Shown here: piece by piece, positions 35,866-46,445 of the stretch
How the letters are laid out: every line of letters begins with the position of its first letter
Numbering within the stretch: position 1 is the first letter of the stretch
Source of the DNA: Streptococcus pneumoniae
Lineage (GTDB): Bacteria > Bacillota > Bacilli > Lactobacillales > Streptococcaceae
Length of the DNA: 64,000 nucleotides
Direction: 5' to 3'
Assembly: GCF_001096185.1 (NCBI RefSeq)
Contig: NZ_CRPU01000008.1
Coordinates: forward strand, 1-64,000
The notes under the pieces: generated by a model
What the model was told of the DNA's origin: nothing
What the model saw: the letters and a program-made list of their open reading frames with translations, nothing else
Databases searched by the model: none
Translations under genes and position numbers: made by a program

Positions 35866-36792
35866 TTATCTCGAACGTTGTTTTCCAGCGTTGCGATTTT
35901 TGTGTTTTTTCTTGCTTGTGATAGCAGTTGGTTGTTCAGGAGTAACGTCTTTTCGTCCACTTGGTGTAGAGAAAGCACTTGCTTTTGGTGGGTTCTTCGC
36001 CAGTTCTTCACGGACTTTTTTGCGAAGTTTTGGACGAACGATATAGTTGACGATAAACTGTTGGAGAATCATCATGAAACCACCGACAACCCAGTAAAGT
36101 GTGACACTAGCTGGTGAGATGAGGGAGAAGCCGGCAATCATGACTGGGCTCACGTAAGCCATTTTCTTGATTTGATCTCTTTGCGTTTGATCCTCTACTC
36201 CGTGAAGTGAAAGGAGTGATTGAAGATAGTAAAGGACACCAGCGCAGGCAGCCAAAATCATACTTGGAGAGCCTAGAGGGATGCCTAGGTAGCTTGCTTG
36301 AGCAACACCTTCAGTATGTTGGGCAGTAAAGTAGATAGCAGAGAAGAAAGGCATTTGAAGGAGGAGAGGGAAACATCCTACACCACCAAACATACTGATG
36401 CCATGCTCTTTTTGAGCAGCAAAGAGAGCTTGTTGGGCTTCGAGTTTTTCTTCTTGAGTAGTTGCTTCCTTGAGACGCGTTTGGTGTGGCTCAAGGACGT
36501 GCTTGAGGGCGTTCATCTTTTCAGAGTGAAGCGTTGCCTTCCATGATTGGTAGATACCAAGTGGCAAGATAATCAAGCGCACGATAATGGTTACGATAAT
36601 GATAGCGACACCAAAGCCTAGACCTTTATCATTGGCGAAGTACTTGATAGCTTCAGCCATAGGCGCTCCGAAAGTATTCCAAATGACTCCTGTTGGCTGT
36701 CCTGTGGCTTTATCGACGCTAACACAGCCAGTCAAGACAAGCAACATAGCCACTCCCATAGCCGAGAGTGCAAAACGTTTAATAGATTTCAC
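35866..36792 (-). CDS. yidC: Membrane protein insertase YidC/OxaA (YidC2-like)
   Basis: The 308-residue insertase has a lipoprotein signal with lipobox VLTGC (Cys at about residue 23), five membrane segments, and the conserved hydrophilic groove residue Arg in the first core helix region (IIVTIIVRLIILPLG). A basic Lys/Arg-rich C-terminal tail (KKKHKNRNAGKQRSR) binds ribosomes and marks the YidC2/Oxa1 type. It inserts membrane proteins with or without SecYEG. It is followed on minus by its own terminator; acyP lies upstream in the same direction. Confidence 0.94.
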   Translation of the reverse strand: MKSIKRFALSAMGVAMLLVLTGCVSVDKATGQPTGVIWNTFGAPMAEAIKYFANDKGLGFGVAIIIVTIIVRLIILPLGIYQSWKATLHSEKMNALKHVLEPHQTRLKEATTQEEKLEAQQALFAAQKEHGISMFGGVGCFPLLLQMPFFSAIYFTAQHTEGVAQASYLGIPLGSPSMILAACAGVLYYLQSLLSLHGVEDQTQRDQIKKMAYVSPVMIAGFSLISPASVTLYWVVGGFMMILQQFIVNYIVRPKLRKKVREELAKNPPKASAFSTPSGRKDVTPEQPTAITSKKKHKNRNAGKQRSR

Positions 36793-36869
36793 TGTTTTTA
36801 TTCCTTCTTTAAAAATTATACCTTTCTATTCTACTGTTTTTTTACAAAATATACAATAGTTCTAGAGAC

Positions 36870-37148
36870 CTAATTTGCGATTTTAAAGTCAGGGTAGGGA
36901 GGAAAGTTGCTAAGTTTGACATCTAAGTAGCTGACTTTTGAAAAAGGTGTGGGTCCTTTTCGGATTTCTTGGATAAATTTTGCCATGATAGCAGATGAGT
37001 CTGCTTGGGCTAAAATTTCCACTGTGCCATCGTCGTTATTCCATACTCGACCTGTGATGCCACCAATTTCAAGCGCTAGGCTGTAAACACCCCAACGAAA
37101 GCCGACTCCTTGCACCCTACCTTGGGCAATCATTCTAACCTTTTGCAT
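36870..37148 (-). CDS. acyP: Acylphosphatase
   Basis: The 92-residue protein hydrolyses acyl phosphates. It shows the phosphate-binding loop GRVQGVGFR with catalytic Arg18 and the catalytic Asn37 in GRVWNNDDG. It lies upstream of yidC on the same strand and is divergent from the SpoU methyltransferase gene, whose start is only 33 bp away. Confidence 0.95.
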   Translation of the reverse strand: MQKVRMIAQGRVQGVGFRWGVYSLALEIGGITGRVWNNDDGTVEILAQADSSAIMAKFIQEIRKGPTPFSKVSYLDVKLSNFPPYPDFKIAN

Positions 37149-37169
37149 ACCAAACCCCTTTGATTGTGT

Positions 37170-37181
37170 TATAATATTTCT
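37170..37181 (+). promoter_or_regulatory. Extended -10 promoter, apparently leaderless transcript
   Basis: TATAAT at 37170-37175 with TGT before it; the ATG at 37182 is only 6 nt downstream of the box. No Shine-Dalgarno sequence exists between them, so the mRNA probably starts at or next to the ATG. Confidence 0.6.
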
Positions 37182-37922
37182 ATGACTATTATAACCTCAA
37201 AAGCCAATTCTGTGGTAAAAAACGCCAAGAAATTACACCAAAAAAAATACCGCAAGTCTGCCTATTTGATTGAAGGCTGGCACTTGTTTGAAGAAGCTGT
37301 TCAAGCTGGAGTGACGATTGAGAAAATCTTTGCCTTAGAAAATTACCGAAATCAGTTAGCTGCTTTTCCGCCAACTGTCTGGGTGTCAGAGGAAATTTTG
37401 CTAGATTTGGCGGATTCTCAGACTCCACAGGGCATTGTTGCCGTGGTTCAAAAAGAAGAAGTAGGACAAGCTGACTTTAGTCAGGGCAAGTTCTTGTTTT
37501 TGGAAGATGTGCAAGATCCTGGTAATGTAGGAACCATCATTCGGACTGCGGATGCAGCAGGTTTTACTGGAGTGATTGTTTCAGATAAGTCGGCAGACAT
37601 CTACAATCTCAAGACCTTACGTTCCATGCAAGGCAGTCATTTCCATCTGCCTATTTATAGGATGTCTAGTCAAGCGCTTCTTAAGGAAGCCAAAGAAGCA
37701 GCTATCCCAGTGCTAGCCACAACCCTATCTAAAGATTCTGTTGATTACAGAGAACTGCCTCCTATAGAAAATTTTGTACTAGTTATGGGGAATGAGGGTC
37801 AAGGAATTAGTCCCCTCATGGCTGAAAGTGCAGACCAGTTGATCCACATTAGCATGAAGGGGCAGGCGGAGAGTTTGAATGTTGCCGTTGCAGCCGGTAT
37901 TTTAATCTTCCATTTAAGCTAA
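37182..37922 (+). CDS. TrmH/SpoU-family RNA 2'-O-methyltransferase
   Basis: This 246-residue protein has an N-terminal substrate-binding domain (KLHQKKYRKSAYLIEGWHL) and a SPOUT knot fold with the three motifs NVGTIIRTADAAGF, VMGNEGQGIS and SLNVAVAAGI. It methylates ribose in tRNA or rRNA; the target nucleotide is not known from sequence. The start at 37182 lacks a ribosome site and lies right after a -10 box; a TTG at 37164 would lie inside the promoter. Confidence 0.9.
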   Translation: MTIITSKANSVVKNAKKLHQKKYRKSAYLIEGWHLFEEAVQAGVTIEKIFALENYRNQLAAFPPTVWVSEEILLDLADSQTPQGIVAVVQKEEVGQADFSQGKFLFLEDVQDPGNVGTIIRTADAAGFTGVIVSDKSADIYNLKTLRSMQGSHFHLPIYRMSSQALLKEAKEAAIPVLATTLSKDSVDYRELPPIENFVLVMGNEGQGISPLMAESADQLIHISMKGQAESLNVAVAAGILIFHLS

Positions 37923-37977
37923 TTTTAACTTTTTTTGTTATAATCAAGGAAAGATGTTCATAGAAAAGGAGAAAAGG

Positions 37978-38661
37978 ATGAATCACACTATTATAAATGA
38001 CCGTGCAGGTCTCAATCAATTTTACGCTAAGGTTTATGCCTTTGTTGGTCTGGGAATCGGACTATCTGCTTTGGTATCAGGCCTTATGTTGACGGTCTTT
38101 CAGTCTCAGTTGGTTTACTTTTTGATGCAGGGGCGTCTCTGGTTGACCATTGCTACTTTTGCGGAGTTGGCCTTGGTTTTTGTTGCCAGTAGCATGGCTT
38201 CAAGAAATAGTCCAGCTGCTCTTCCAGTATTTTTACTTTACTCCGTTTTAAACGGCTTTACCCTTAGTTTTGTGGTGGCTTTCTATACTCCGGGTACAGT
38301 TTTATCTGCCTTTGTATCGAGCGCCCTTCTCTTCTTTGTCATGGCGGCAGTTGGAATATTCACCAAGAAAGACTTGAGTGGGATTGGTCGAGCAATGATG
38401 GCAGCTCTCATTGGTTTACTGATTGCTATGGTAGTCAATATTTTCTTGGCTAGTGGTTTCTTTGATTATATGATCAGCGTAGCCATGGTCTTGGTCTTCT
38501 CTGGGTTGATTGCTTGGGATAACCAAAAGATTCGCCTTGCCTATGAACAATCACAAGGTCGTGTAGCGACAGGTTGGGTTGTGTCAATGGCTCTCAGTCT
38601 CTATCTTGATTTTATCAATCTCTTCCTAAGTATTTTACGTATCTTCGGTCGTAATGACTAA
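37978..38661 (+). CDS. Bax inhibitor-1 / YccA family membrane protein
   Basis: This 227-residue integral membrane protein has seven hydrophobic segments and no signal peptide. Features of the BI-1/YetJ family include the GLGIGLSALVSG start and a C-terminal segment LYLDFINLFLSILRIFG. Bacterial members can act as pH-sensitive calcium leak channels; the role here is unknown. GGAGAAAAGG fixes ATG 37978. An extended -10 (TATAAT at 37939-37944) and a terminator show it is monocistronic. Confidence 0.9.
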   Translation: MNHTIINDRAGLNQFYAKVYAFVGLGIGLSALVSGLMLTVFQSQLVYFLMQGRLWLTIATFAELALVFVASSMASRNSPAALPVFLLYSVLNGFTLSFVVAFYTPGTVLSAFVSSALLFFVMAAVGIFTKKDLSGIGRAMMAALIGLLIAMVVNIFLASGFFDYMISVAMVLVFSGLIAWDNQKIRLAYEQSQGRVATGWVVSMALSLYLDFINLFLSILRIFGRND

Positions 38662-38671
38662 AGGGTCTATG

Positions 38672-38704
38672 AAATCAGTGTTTTGAGTGACACTGATTTT
38701 TTTA
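38672..38704 (+). terminator. Terminator of the BI-1-like gene
   Basis: A 10-bp stem AAATCAGTGT (38672-38681) with ACACTGATTT (38690-38699), followed by T's. Confidence 0.85.
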
Positions 38705-38771
38705 AATTTTCTCTTTTCTTTTCTTGGAAATAGGTGTATAATGCTTTTAACTAATTTTTGAGGAGTAGTTT

Positions 38772-39764
38772 ATGAAGAAAAGTTTTATCCACCAACAAGA
38801 AGAAATTTCCTTTGTCAAAAACACTTTTACCCAGTATTTGAAAGATAAGTTAGAAGTTGTCGAAGTTCAAGGTCCTATCTTGAGCAGGGTCGGCGACGGG
38901 ATGCAGGATAACTTATCAGGTGTTGAGAATGCCGTATCGGTCAAGGTTCTCCAAATCCCTGACGCTACTTATGAAGTGGTGCACTCCCTTGCCAAATGGA
39001 AACGCCATACCTTGGCTCGTTTTGGTTTCGGTGAGGGTGAGGGTCTCTTCGTCCACATGAAGGCCCTTCGTCCAGACGAAGATTCGCTGGATGCGACCCA
39101 CTCTGTTTATGTTGACCAGTGGGATTGGGAGAAAGTTATCCCAAATGGTAAACGGAATATCGCTTATCTAAAAGAAACAGTTGAGAAGATTTACAAGGCC
39201 ATTCGCCTTACTGAGCTAGCTGTTGAAGCCCGCTATGACATTGAGTCTATCTTGCCAAAACAAATCACTTTCATCCACACAGAAGAGTTGGTAGAACGCT
39301 ACCCAGACTTGACACCAAAAGAGCGTGAAAATGCTATCTGTAAAGAATTTGGAGCAGTCTTCTTGATCGGTATAGGTGGAGAGTTGCCAGATGGTAAACC
39401 GCACGATGGACGTGCACCAGACTATGATGACTGGACAAGCGAATCTGAAAATGGCTACAAGGGTCTGAATGGCGATATTCTTGTTTGGAATGAGTCTCTG
39501 GGTGGAGCCTTTGAGTTGTCCTCTATGGGAATCCGTGTAGATGAAGAAACTCTTCGCCGTCAGGTTGCCATCACAGGTGATGAAGACCGTTTAGAATTGG
39601 AATGGCACAAGTCTTTGTTGAATGGTCTATTCCCATTGACAATCGGTGGAGGAATTGGACAATCTCGTATGGCCATGTTCCTACTTCGCAAGAGACACAT
39701 CGGAGAGGTGCAAACAAGTGTTTGGCCTCAAGAAGTCCGCGATACTTACGAAAATATTTTGTAG
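38772..39764 (+). CDS. asnA: Aspartate--ammonia ligase
   Basis: The 330-residue class II aminoacyl-tRNA-synthetase-like enzyme makes asparagine from aspartate, ammonia and ATP. It shows the AsnA signatures [33 protein letters not shown] and the C-terminal [20 protein letters not shown] precedes the ATG. It is a monocistronic gene with its own terminator. Together with the asparaginase at 5.9 kb the window holds both directions of asparagine metabolism. Confidence 0.97.
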   Translation: MKKSFIHQQEEISFVKNTFTQYLKDKLEVVEVQGPILSRVGDGMQDNLSGVENAVSVKVLQIPDATYEVVHSLAKWKRHTLARFGFGEGEGLFVHMKALRPDEDSLDATHSVYVDQWDWEKVIPNGKRNIAYLKETVEKIYKAIRLTELAVEARYDIESILPKQITFIHTEELVERYPDLTPKERENAICKEFGAVFLIGIGGELPDGKPHDGRAPDYDDWTSESENGYKGLNGDILVWNESLGGAFELSSMGIRVDEETLRRQVAITGDEDRLELEWHKSLLNGLFPLTIGGGIGQSRMAMFLLRKRHIGEVQTSVWPQEVRDTYENIL

Positions 39765-39795
39765 AAAATCGAGCCGCAAGGTTCGGTTTTCTTTC
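39764..39795 (+). terminator. asnA terminator
   Basis: GAAAATCGAGCC (39764-39775) pairs with GGTTCGGTTTTC (39780-39791), with a GCAA loop; it starts within the stop codon. Confidence 0.8.
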
Positions 39796-39815
39796 TCTTT
39801 TTGTCTATAATTTGG

Positions 39816-39828
39816 TATAATAAACGGT
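39816..39828 (+). promoter_or_regulatory. Extended -10 promoter of rsmD, apparently leaderless transcript
   Basis: TGG precedes TATAAT (39816-39821); the ATG of rsmD begins 7 nt after the box with no Shine-Dalgarno sequence between. Confidence 0.6.
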
Positions 39829-40368
39829 ATGAAAATCGTATCAGGAATCTATGGGGGACGTCCCCTCAAGACACTAGAAGGCAAGACGACAAGACCTACT
39901 TCGGATAAGGTTAGGGGAGCCATTTTTAACATGATTGGTCCCTACTTTGAAGGTGGACGAGTCTTGGACCTTTATGCGGGTAGTGGTGGTTTATCTATCG
40001 AGGCAGTATCGCGTGGCATGTCCAGCGCTGTTTTGGTGGAGAGAGACCGTAAGGCTCAGGTTATCGTGGCTGAAAATATTCAGATGACCAAGGAAGTTGG
40101 AAAATTTCAACTCCTCAAGATGGATGCAGAAAGGGCATTGGAACAGGTATTTGGGGAATTTGACCTCATTTTCTTAGACCCTCCTTATGCCAAGGAACAA
40201 ATCGTAGCAGATATTGAAAAAATGGCTGAGAGAGAGCTTTTTTCTGAAGATGTCATGGTTGTGTGTGAGACGGATAAGGCCGTTGAACTTCCAGAAGAAA
40301 TTGCCTGTCTGGGCATCTGGAAGGAAAAGATTTATGGAATTAGTAAGGTAACAGTCTATGTCAGATAA
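39829..40368 (+). CDS. rsmD: 16S rRNA (guanine966-N2)-methyltransferase RsmD
   Basis: The 179-residue SAM-dependent enzyme has motif [16 protein letters not shown] and the catalytic motif DPPY in [11 protein letters not shown], plus the N-terminal RSMD signature [14 protein letters not shown]. It methylates G966 of 16S rRNA. It overlaps coaD by 11 nt, a conserved pairing in bacteria, and seems to be translated from a leaderless mRNA. Confidence 0.95.
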   Translation: MKIVSGIYGGRPLKTLEGKTTRPTSDKVRGAIFNMIGPYFEGGRVLDLYAGSGGLSIEAVSRGMSSAVLVERDRKAQVIVAENIQMTKEVGKFQLLKMDAERALEQVFGEFDLIFLDPPYAKEQIVADIEKMAERELFSEDVMVVCETDKAVELPEEIACLGIWKEKIYGISKVTVYVR

Positions 40369-40846
40369 GATTGGCTTATTCACAGGCTCATTTGATCCGA
40401 TGACAAATGGGCATCTGAATATCATTGAACGGGCAAGCAGACTCTTTGATAAGCTCTATGTCGGTATTTTTTTTAATCCCCACAAACAAGGATTTCTCTC
40501 TATCGAAAATCGTAAACGGGGGTTAGAAAAGGCTTTGAAACATTTGGGAAATGTTGCAGTCGTGTCTTCTCATGATGAATTGGTAGTTGATGTCGCAAAA
40601 AGACTGGGGGCTACTTGTCTAGTGCGTGGTTTGAGGAATGCAGCGGATTTGCAATATGAAGCCAGTTTTGATTACTACAACCATCAGCTGTCTCCTAATA
40701 TAGAGACCATTTATTTACATAGTCGACCTGAACATCTCTATCTCAGTTCATCCGGTGTTAGAGAGCTTTTGAAGTTTGGTCAGGATATTGCTTGCTATGT
40801 TCCTGAGAGTATTTTGGAGGAAATAAGAAATGAAAAAAAAGATTAG
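40358..40846 (+). CDS. coaD: Phosphopantetheine adenylyltransferase
   Basis: The 162-residue nucleotidyltransferase catalyses the penultimate step of coenzyme A synthesis. It has the [14 protein letters not shown] loop with the T/HxGH motif and the C-terminal [10 protein letters not shown] (ISSS-like) motif. It overlaps rsmD upstream and sepM downstream by 17 nt, so the three are translated from one mRNA. Confidence 0.97.
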   Translation: MSDKIGLFTGSFDPMTNGHLNIIERASRLFDKLYVGIFFNPHKQGFLSIENRKRGLEKALKHLGNVAVVSSHDELVVDVAKRLGATCLVRGLRNAADLQYEASFDYYNHQLSPNIETIYLHSRPEHLYLSSSGVRELLKFGQDIACYVPESILEEIRNEKKD

Positions 40847-41867
40847 ATGGCCCTTATATGTCATTGCGGCCTTGATTGTGACCTTCTTGGCATTTGTAGT
40901 GCCCTTGCCCTACTATATAGAGGTTCCAGGTGGTTCGGAAGATATTCGCCAAGTCCTCAAAATAAATGACACAGAAGATCAGGCGGCTGGTGCCTATCAA
41001 TTCGTTACGGTTGGTGTCCAGCACGCTACTTTAGCACATATGATTTATGCGTGGTTGACGCCTTTTACAGATATTCGTAGTGTTCAGGAGACCACAGGTG
41101 GAACTTCCGATGTAGAATTTATGCGAATCAATCAATTCTACATGCAAACATCACAAAATATGGCCAAGTATCAAGGTCTAAAAACAGCTGGTAAGGATAT
41201 CGAACTCAAGTATTTTGGGGTTTATGTCTTGAATGTGACGGATAATTCAACCTTTAAAGGGATTCTCAATATCTCTGATACGGTCACAGCAGTCAATGAT
41301 CAGACCTTTGATAGTTCCAAAGACTTGATTGATTACGTCAGTTCTCAAAAATTAGGGGACTCCGTCAAGGTGACCTATGAAGAGGACGGGCAAACCAAGT
41401 CTGCAGAAGGAAAGATTATCACCTTGGAAAATGGAAAAAGTGGGATTGGAATCGGCTTGATTGATCGTACAGAGGTAATCAGCAATGTCCCAATTAGCTT
41501 TTCAACAGCTGGTATTGGCGGTCCAAGTGCTGGTCTCATGTTTAGTCTAGCTATCTATACTCAAATAGCTCACCCAGGTCTTCGTAATGGTCGTATTGTT
41601 GCCGGTACAGGAACCATTGACCGTGATGGGAATGTGGGGGACATTGGTGGTATTGACAAGAAAGTTGTAGCTTCTGCTAGAGCAGGTGCCGCTATTTTCT
41701 TTGCTCCAGATAACCCTGTTAGCGAAGAAGAACAAAAGGCGCATCCGGACGCGAAAAACAACTACCAAACAGCCCTAGAAGCGGCTAAAATAATCAAGAC
41801 AGATATGAAAATCGTGCCTGTTAAAACCCTACAAGATGCAATTGATTACTTGAAAAACAATCCCTAG
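40830..41867 (+). CDS. sepM: PDZ-domain Lon-like protease SepM (YlbL family)
   Basis: The 345-residue protein has one N-terminal membrane segment (about 5-25), a PDZ domain (about 125-215) and a C-terminal Lon-type serine protease domain with the catalytic dyad Ser233 (GGPSAGLM) and Lys278 ([15 protein letters not shown]). The catalytic part faces outside. In S. mutans SepM trims the competence-stimulating peptide; here the substrate is unknown. Confidence 0.92.
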   Translation: MKKKIRWPLYVIAALIVTFLAFVVPLPYYIEVPGGSEDIRQVLKINDTEDQAAGAYQFVTVGVQHATLAHMIYAWLTPFTDIRSVQETTGGTSDVEFMRINQFYMQTSQNMAKYQGLKTAGKDIELKYFGVYVLNVTDNSTFKGILNISDTVTAVNDQTFDSSKDLIDYVSSQKLGDSVKVTYEEDGQTKSAEGKIITLENGKSGIGIGLIDRTEVISNVPISFSTAGIGGPSAGLMFSLAIYTQIAHPGLRNGRIVAGTGTIDRDGNVGDIGGIDKKVVASARAGAAIFFAPDNPVSEEEQKAHPDAKNNYQTALEAAKIIKTDMKIVPVKTLQDAIDYLKNNP

Positions 41868-41912
41868 TTTTTGAGTGAAGTTTCCAAACTAGCGCACAAA
41901 CAGAGAAGATGG

Positions 41913-41924
41913 TATAATAGTCAA
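41913..41924 (+). promoter_or_regulatory. Extended -10 promoter, apparently leaderless transcript
   Basis: TGG precedes TATAAT (41913-41918); the ATG at 41925 is 6 nt downstream and no Shine-Dalgarno sequence lies between. Confidence 0.6.
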
Positions 41925-42155
41925 ATGGTTCAATTATTATTCACTCTAAGCAGTCACATGCTCTTTATTTATGTGAGTTTTTACCTTTTAAAGAATCTTG
42001 TTAGATGGGAAAAGGTTTTAAAAGTGACAGATGAGAATACAAGAAAAGTTCGTTTATTGGTAGCTCTCTTCAGCATTGTGATGGGTTACATCCTGAGTTC
42101 TTTCTTTATCAGCCTGTATCAGTTGTGGCAAGAAGCGCTTAGAGGATTATTATAA
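41925..42155 (+). CDS. DUF1146 (YwzB-like) small membrane protein
   Basis: The 76-residue protein has two hydrophobic segments (about 1-23 and 47-70) around a charged loop with RWEKVLK. YwzB-like proteins are often encoded next to murA, as here (23 bp upstream), but their role is unknown. ATG 41925 is chosen because it directly follows the -10 box and starts at the family N terminus; an in-frame TTG at 41871 lies upstream of the promoter. Confidence 0.82.
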   Translation: MVQLLFTLSSHMLFIYVSFYLLKNLVRWEKVLKVTDENTRKVRLLVALFSIVMGYILSSFFISLYQLWQEALRGLL

Positions 42156-42178
42156 AATCAAGAGTAAAGGAAACGAGT

Positions 42179-43448
42179 ATGGACAAAATTGTGGTTCAAG
42201 GTGGCGATAATCGTCTGGTAGGAAGTGTAACCATCGAAGGAGCAAAGAATGCAGTCTTGCCCTTGTTGGCAGCGACTATTCTAGCAAGTGAAGGAAAGAC
42301 AGTCTTACAGAATGTACCGATCTTGTCGGATGTCTTTATTATGAATCAGGTAGTTGGTGGTTTGAATGCCAAGGTAGATTTTGATGAAGAGGCTCATCTT
42401 GTCGAGGTGGATGCTACTGGCGACATCACTGAGGAAGCCCCTTACAAGTATGTCAGCAAGATGCGCGCCTCCATCGTTGTATTAGGGCCAATCCTTGCCC
42501 GTGTGGGTCATGCCAAGGTATCCATGCCAGGTGGTTGTACGATTGGTAGCCGCCCTATTGATCTGCATTTGAAAGGTCTAGAAGCTATGGGGGCTAAGAT
42601 TAGTCAGACAGCTGGTTATATCGAAGCCAAGGCTGATCGCTTACATGGAGCTCATATCTACATGGACTTCCCAAGTGTTGGTGCTACGCAGAACTTGATG
42701 ATGGCAGCGACTCTGGCTGATGGAGTTACAGTGATTGAAAATGCTGCGCGTGAGCCTGAGATTGTGGACCTAGCCATTCTCCTTAATGAGATGGGAGCCA
42801 AGGTCAAAGGTGCTGGTACAGAGACTATTACCATTACTGGTGTTGAGAAACTTCATGGTACGACTCACAATGTAGTCCAAGACCGTATCGAAGCAGGAAC
42901 CTTTATGGTAGCTGCTGCCATGACTGGTGGTGATGTCTTGATTCGAGACGCTGTCTGGGAGCACAACCGTCCCTTGATTGCCAAATTGCTTGAAATGGGA
43001 GTGGAAGTGACAGAGGAGACTGAAGGAATTCGAGTTCGTTCTCAACTAGAAAATCTAAAAGCTGTTCATGTGAAAACCTTGCCCCACCCAGGATTTCCAA
43101 CAGATATGCAGGCTCAATTTACAGCCTTGATGACCGTCGCAAAAGGGGAATCAACTATGGTGGAGACAGTTTTCGAAAATCGTTTCCAACATCTGGAGGA
43201 AATGCGTCGCATGGGCTTGCACTCGGAGATTATCCGTGATACAGCTCGTATTGTTGGTGGACAAGCTTTGCAGGGAGCAGAAGTTCTTTCAACTGACCTT
43301 CGTGCCAGTGCAGCCTTGATTTTGACAGGTTTGGTAGCACAAGGAGAAACTGTAGTTGGTAAATTGGTTCACTTGGATAGAGGTTACTACCGTTTCCATG
43401 AGAAGTTGGCACAGCTAGGTGCTAAGATTCAGCGGATTGAGGCAAGTG

Positions 43449-43462
<14 letters not shown>
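42179..43462 (+). CDS. murA: UDP-N-acetylglucosamine 1-carboxyvinyltransferase
   Basis: This 427-residue EPSP-synthase-fold enzyme starts peptidoglycan synthesis by transferring enolpyruvate from PEP to UDP-GlcNAc. The active-site Cys120 lies in [13 protein letters not shown], so the enzyme should be fosfomycin-sensitive at this residue. The N-terminal [15 protein letters not shown] is typical. AAAGGAAACGAG precedes the ATG. Streptococci carry two MurA paralogues; which one this is cannot be told from motifs alone. Confidence 0.96.
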
Positions 43463-44506
<1,044 letters not shown>

Positions 44507-44517
44507 AAGATAAGATA

Positions 44518-44556
44518 AACTCCTATGTCACTTTTGAATATAGGAGTTCTTTTTTA
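44518..44556 (+). terminator. endA terminator
   Basis: A 9-bp perfect stem AACTCCTAT (44518-44526) with ATAGGAGTT (44540-44548), followed by CTTTTTT. Confidence 0.88.
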
Positions 44557-44660
44557 CTAGTTTAAGCAAGGCTAGAATAGGTACTAAGAAAAAAATAATA
44601 TGTACTGAGCTAATTTTTGTGATATAATAAGTGACAAGATACTATTTTAGGAGAAGAACT

Positions 44661-45992
44661 ATGGAAGACCCAAGTAGTCAGAATTTGTTGCTACAATTTG
44701 TTTTATTGTTTATCTTGACGGTATTAAATGCCTTTTTCTCAGCCACAGAAATGGCCATGGTTTCTCTTAATCGTGCCCGAGTTGAACAAAAGGCGGAAGA
44801 AGGAGACAGACGCTACATCCGCCTGCTGAAGGTACTAGAAAATCCCAACCACTTTTTATCAACCATTCAGGTAGGAATCACCCTGATTACAATCTTATCA
44901 GGGGCGAGTTTAGCTGATACTCTAGGACGTGTGATTGCCTCTTGGCTTGGGAATGGTGAAACAGCGCAAGCCGTGGCAACTTTTCTATCCTTGGCATTTT
45001 TGACCTATATTTCCATCGTTTTTGGGGAATTATATCCTAAGAGAATCGCTCTTAATCTAAAGGATGCCTTGGCAATTCGTACAGCGCCGGTTATCATTGG
45101 GATCGGAAAACTAGTCAGTCCTTTTGTTTGGCTTTTAGCTGCTTCGACCAATTTCTTGAGTCGTTTGACTCCTATGTCATTCGATGATGCGGATGAAAAG
45201 ATGACCCGTGATGAAATTGCCTATATGCTGACAAATAGTGAAGAAACATTGGATGCTGATGAGATTGAGATGTTACAAGGTGTCTTTTCGCTCGATGAAC
45301 TGATGGCACGAGAGGTTATGGTTCCTCGGACGGATGCCTTTATGGTGGATATTCAGGATGATAGTCAAACCATCATCCAAAGTATTTTAAAACAAAATTA
45401 TTCTCGTATCCCTGTCTATGATGGAGACAAGGATAACGTGATTGGGATTATTCACACTAAGAGTCTCCTTAAGGCGGGCTTTGTGGACGGTTTTGACAAT
45501 ATTGTTTGGAAGAAAATCTTGCAAGATCCACTTTTTGTACCTGAAACGATTTTTGTGGATGACTTGCTAAAAGAATTGCGCAATACCCAAAGACAAATGG
45601 CCATCTTGCTGGATGAATACGGTGGTATGGCTGGTTTGGTGACTTTGGAAGACCTTTTAGAGGAAATTGTTGGTGAAATTGATGATGAAACGGACAAAGC
45701 AGCAATAGATGTTCATCAGATTGGCGAGGATACCTACATTGTTCAAGGAACTATGACCCTCAATGATTTCAATAATTACTTTGATGTTGAACTGGAAAGT
45801 GATGACGTTGATACCATCGCTGGTTATTATTTGACAGGAGTTGGAACCATTCCAACGACTGAGAAACTCAGCTATGAATTGGTCAGCCAAAACAAACAGC
45901 TTATCTTAACCAATGATAAAGTGAAAAATGGACGTGTTACCAAGGTAAAAGTCCAAATTACCGAAGTCGAAATAGAAGAAGAAACAGAATAA
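44661..45992 (+). CDS. CNNM/CorC-HlyC family membrane protein with CBS domains
   Basis: The 443-residue protein has a CNNM-type membrane domain (about 5-185, with FSATEMAMVSLNRARVEQKAE), a pair of CBS domains (about 205-340, VMVPRTDAFMVD to LLDEYGGMAGLVTLEDLLEEIVGEI) and a C-terminal CorC_HlyC domain. Such proteins are linked to magnesium transport; the annotation hemolysin is historical. GGAGAAG fixes ATG 44661. TGA-TATAAT (44623-44628) is the probable promoter. Confidence 0.9.
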   Translation: MEDPSSQNLLLQFVLLFILTVLNAFFSATEMAMVSLNRARVEQKAEEGDRRYIRLLKVLENPNHFLSTIQVGITLITILSGASLADTLGRVIASWLGNGETAQAVATFLSLAFLTYISIVFGELYPKRIALNLKDALAIRTAPVIIGIGKLVSPFVWLLAASTNFLSRLTPMSFDDADEKMTRDEIAYMLTNSEETLDADEIEMLQGVFSLDELMAREVMVPRTDAFMVDIQDDSQTIIQSILKQNYSRIPVYDGDKDNVIGIIHTKSLLKAGFVDGFDNIVWKKILQDPLFVPETIFVDDLLKELRNTQRQMAILLDEYGGMAGLVTLEDLLEEIVGEIDDETDKAAIDVHQIGEDTYIVQGTMTLNDFNNYFDVELESDDVDTIAGYYLTGVGTIPTTEKLSYELVSQNKQLILTNDKVKNGRVTKVKVQITEVEIEEETE

Positions 45993-45999
45993 ACTAGAG

Positions 46000-46030
46000 G
46001 CTTTTGTCACCAGGCGTGACGAAGCTTTTT
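46000..46030 (+). terminator. Terminator of the CNNM/CBS gene
   Basis: GCTTTTGTCAC (46000-46010) pairs with GTGACGAAGC (46016-46025) with one bulge; a run of T follows. Confidence 0.78.
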
Positions 46031-46121
46031 TCAGTTGATTTCATGAGGGAATTATGTCATGGAAAGAACTTTGCCCCAAAAGTTTTTCAAAATTATCCGT
46101 ATTTATCCGAAGAAAAATAAA

Positions 46122-46144
46122 AAAAGCCCTTTAACCTGGGCTTT
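46122..46144 (-). terminator. Terminator of tRNA-Cys
   Basis: AAAGCCC (46123-46129) pairs with GGGCTTT (46138-46144). The A-rich stretch on the low-coordinate side is the U tail of a minus-strand transcript. Confidence 0.78.
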
Positions 46145-46179
46145 CTGTTTAAATGGAACCTGATAAATCAAGTTATAGA

Positions 46180-46250
46180 AGGCGGTAGACGGATTTGAAC
46201 CGACGATCAAGCTTTTGCAGAGCCGTGCCTTACCACTTGGCTATACCGCC
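46180..46250 (-). tRNA. tRNA-Cys(GCA)
   Basis: Read on minus, the 71-nt sequence folds with acceptor GGCGGTA/TACCGCC, a D arm containing GCCAAGTGGTAAGGC, anticodon loop CTGCAAA with GCA, and T loop TTCAAAT. The discriminator is T, as required in tRNA-Cys. No CCA is encoded. Its promoter is at 46263-46291 and its terminator at 46122. Confidence 0.95.
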
Positions 46251-46262
46251 TTAACGTTTATT

Positions 46263-46291
46263 ATTATACCTTGAAAATGATTTTCAGTCAA
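46263..46291 (-). promoter_or_regulatory. tRNA-Cys promoter
   Basis: On minus TTGACT (46291-46286), a 17-bp spacer and TATAAT (46268-46263), a near-consensus promoter. Confidence 0.85.
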
Positions 46292-46392
46292 TAGCTTTTT
46301 CAGTTTTTTGTACCATCGTGTGATTCGAATGTGATGCCAAGTTTTCTATAGGAAAAAATGGAAAAAATTCACCAAAAACCTACTGAATCCCC

Positions 46393-46421
46393 TTGAAAAA
46401 TCTAGCTAAATAGGGTATAAT
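46393..46421 (+). promoter_or_regulatory. rpoB promoter
   Basis: TTGAAA (46393-46398), a 17-bp spacer and TATAAT (46416-46421). Confidence 0.85.
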
Positions 46422-46445
46422 ATGAGTAATCATTTGTCGTAGGTT

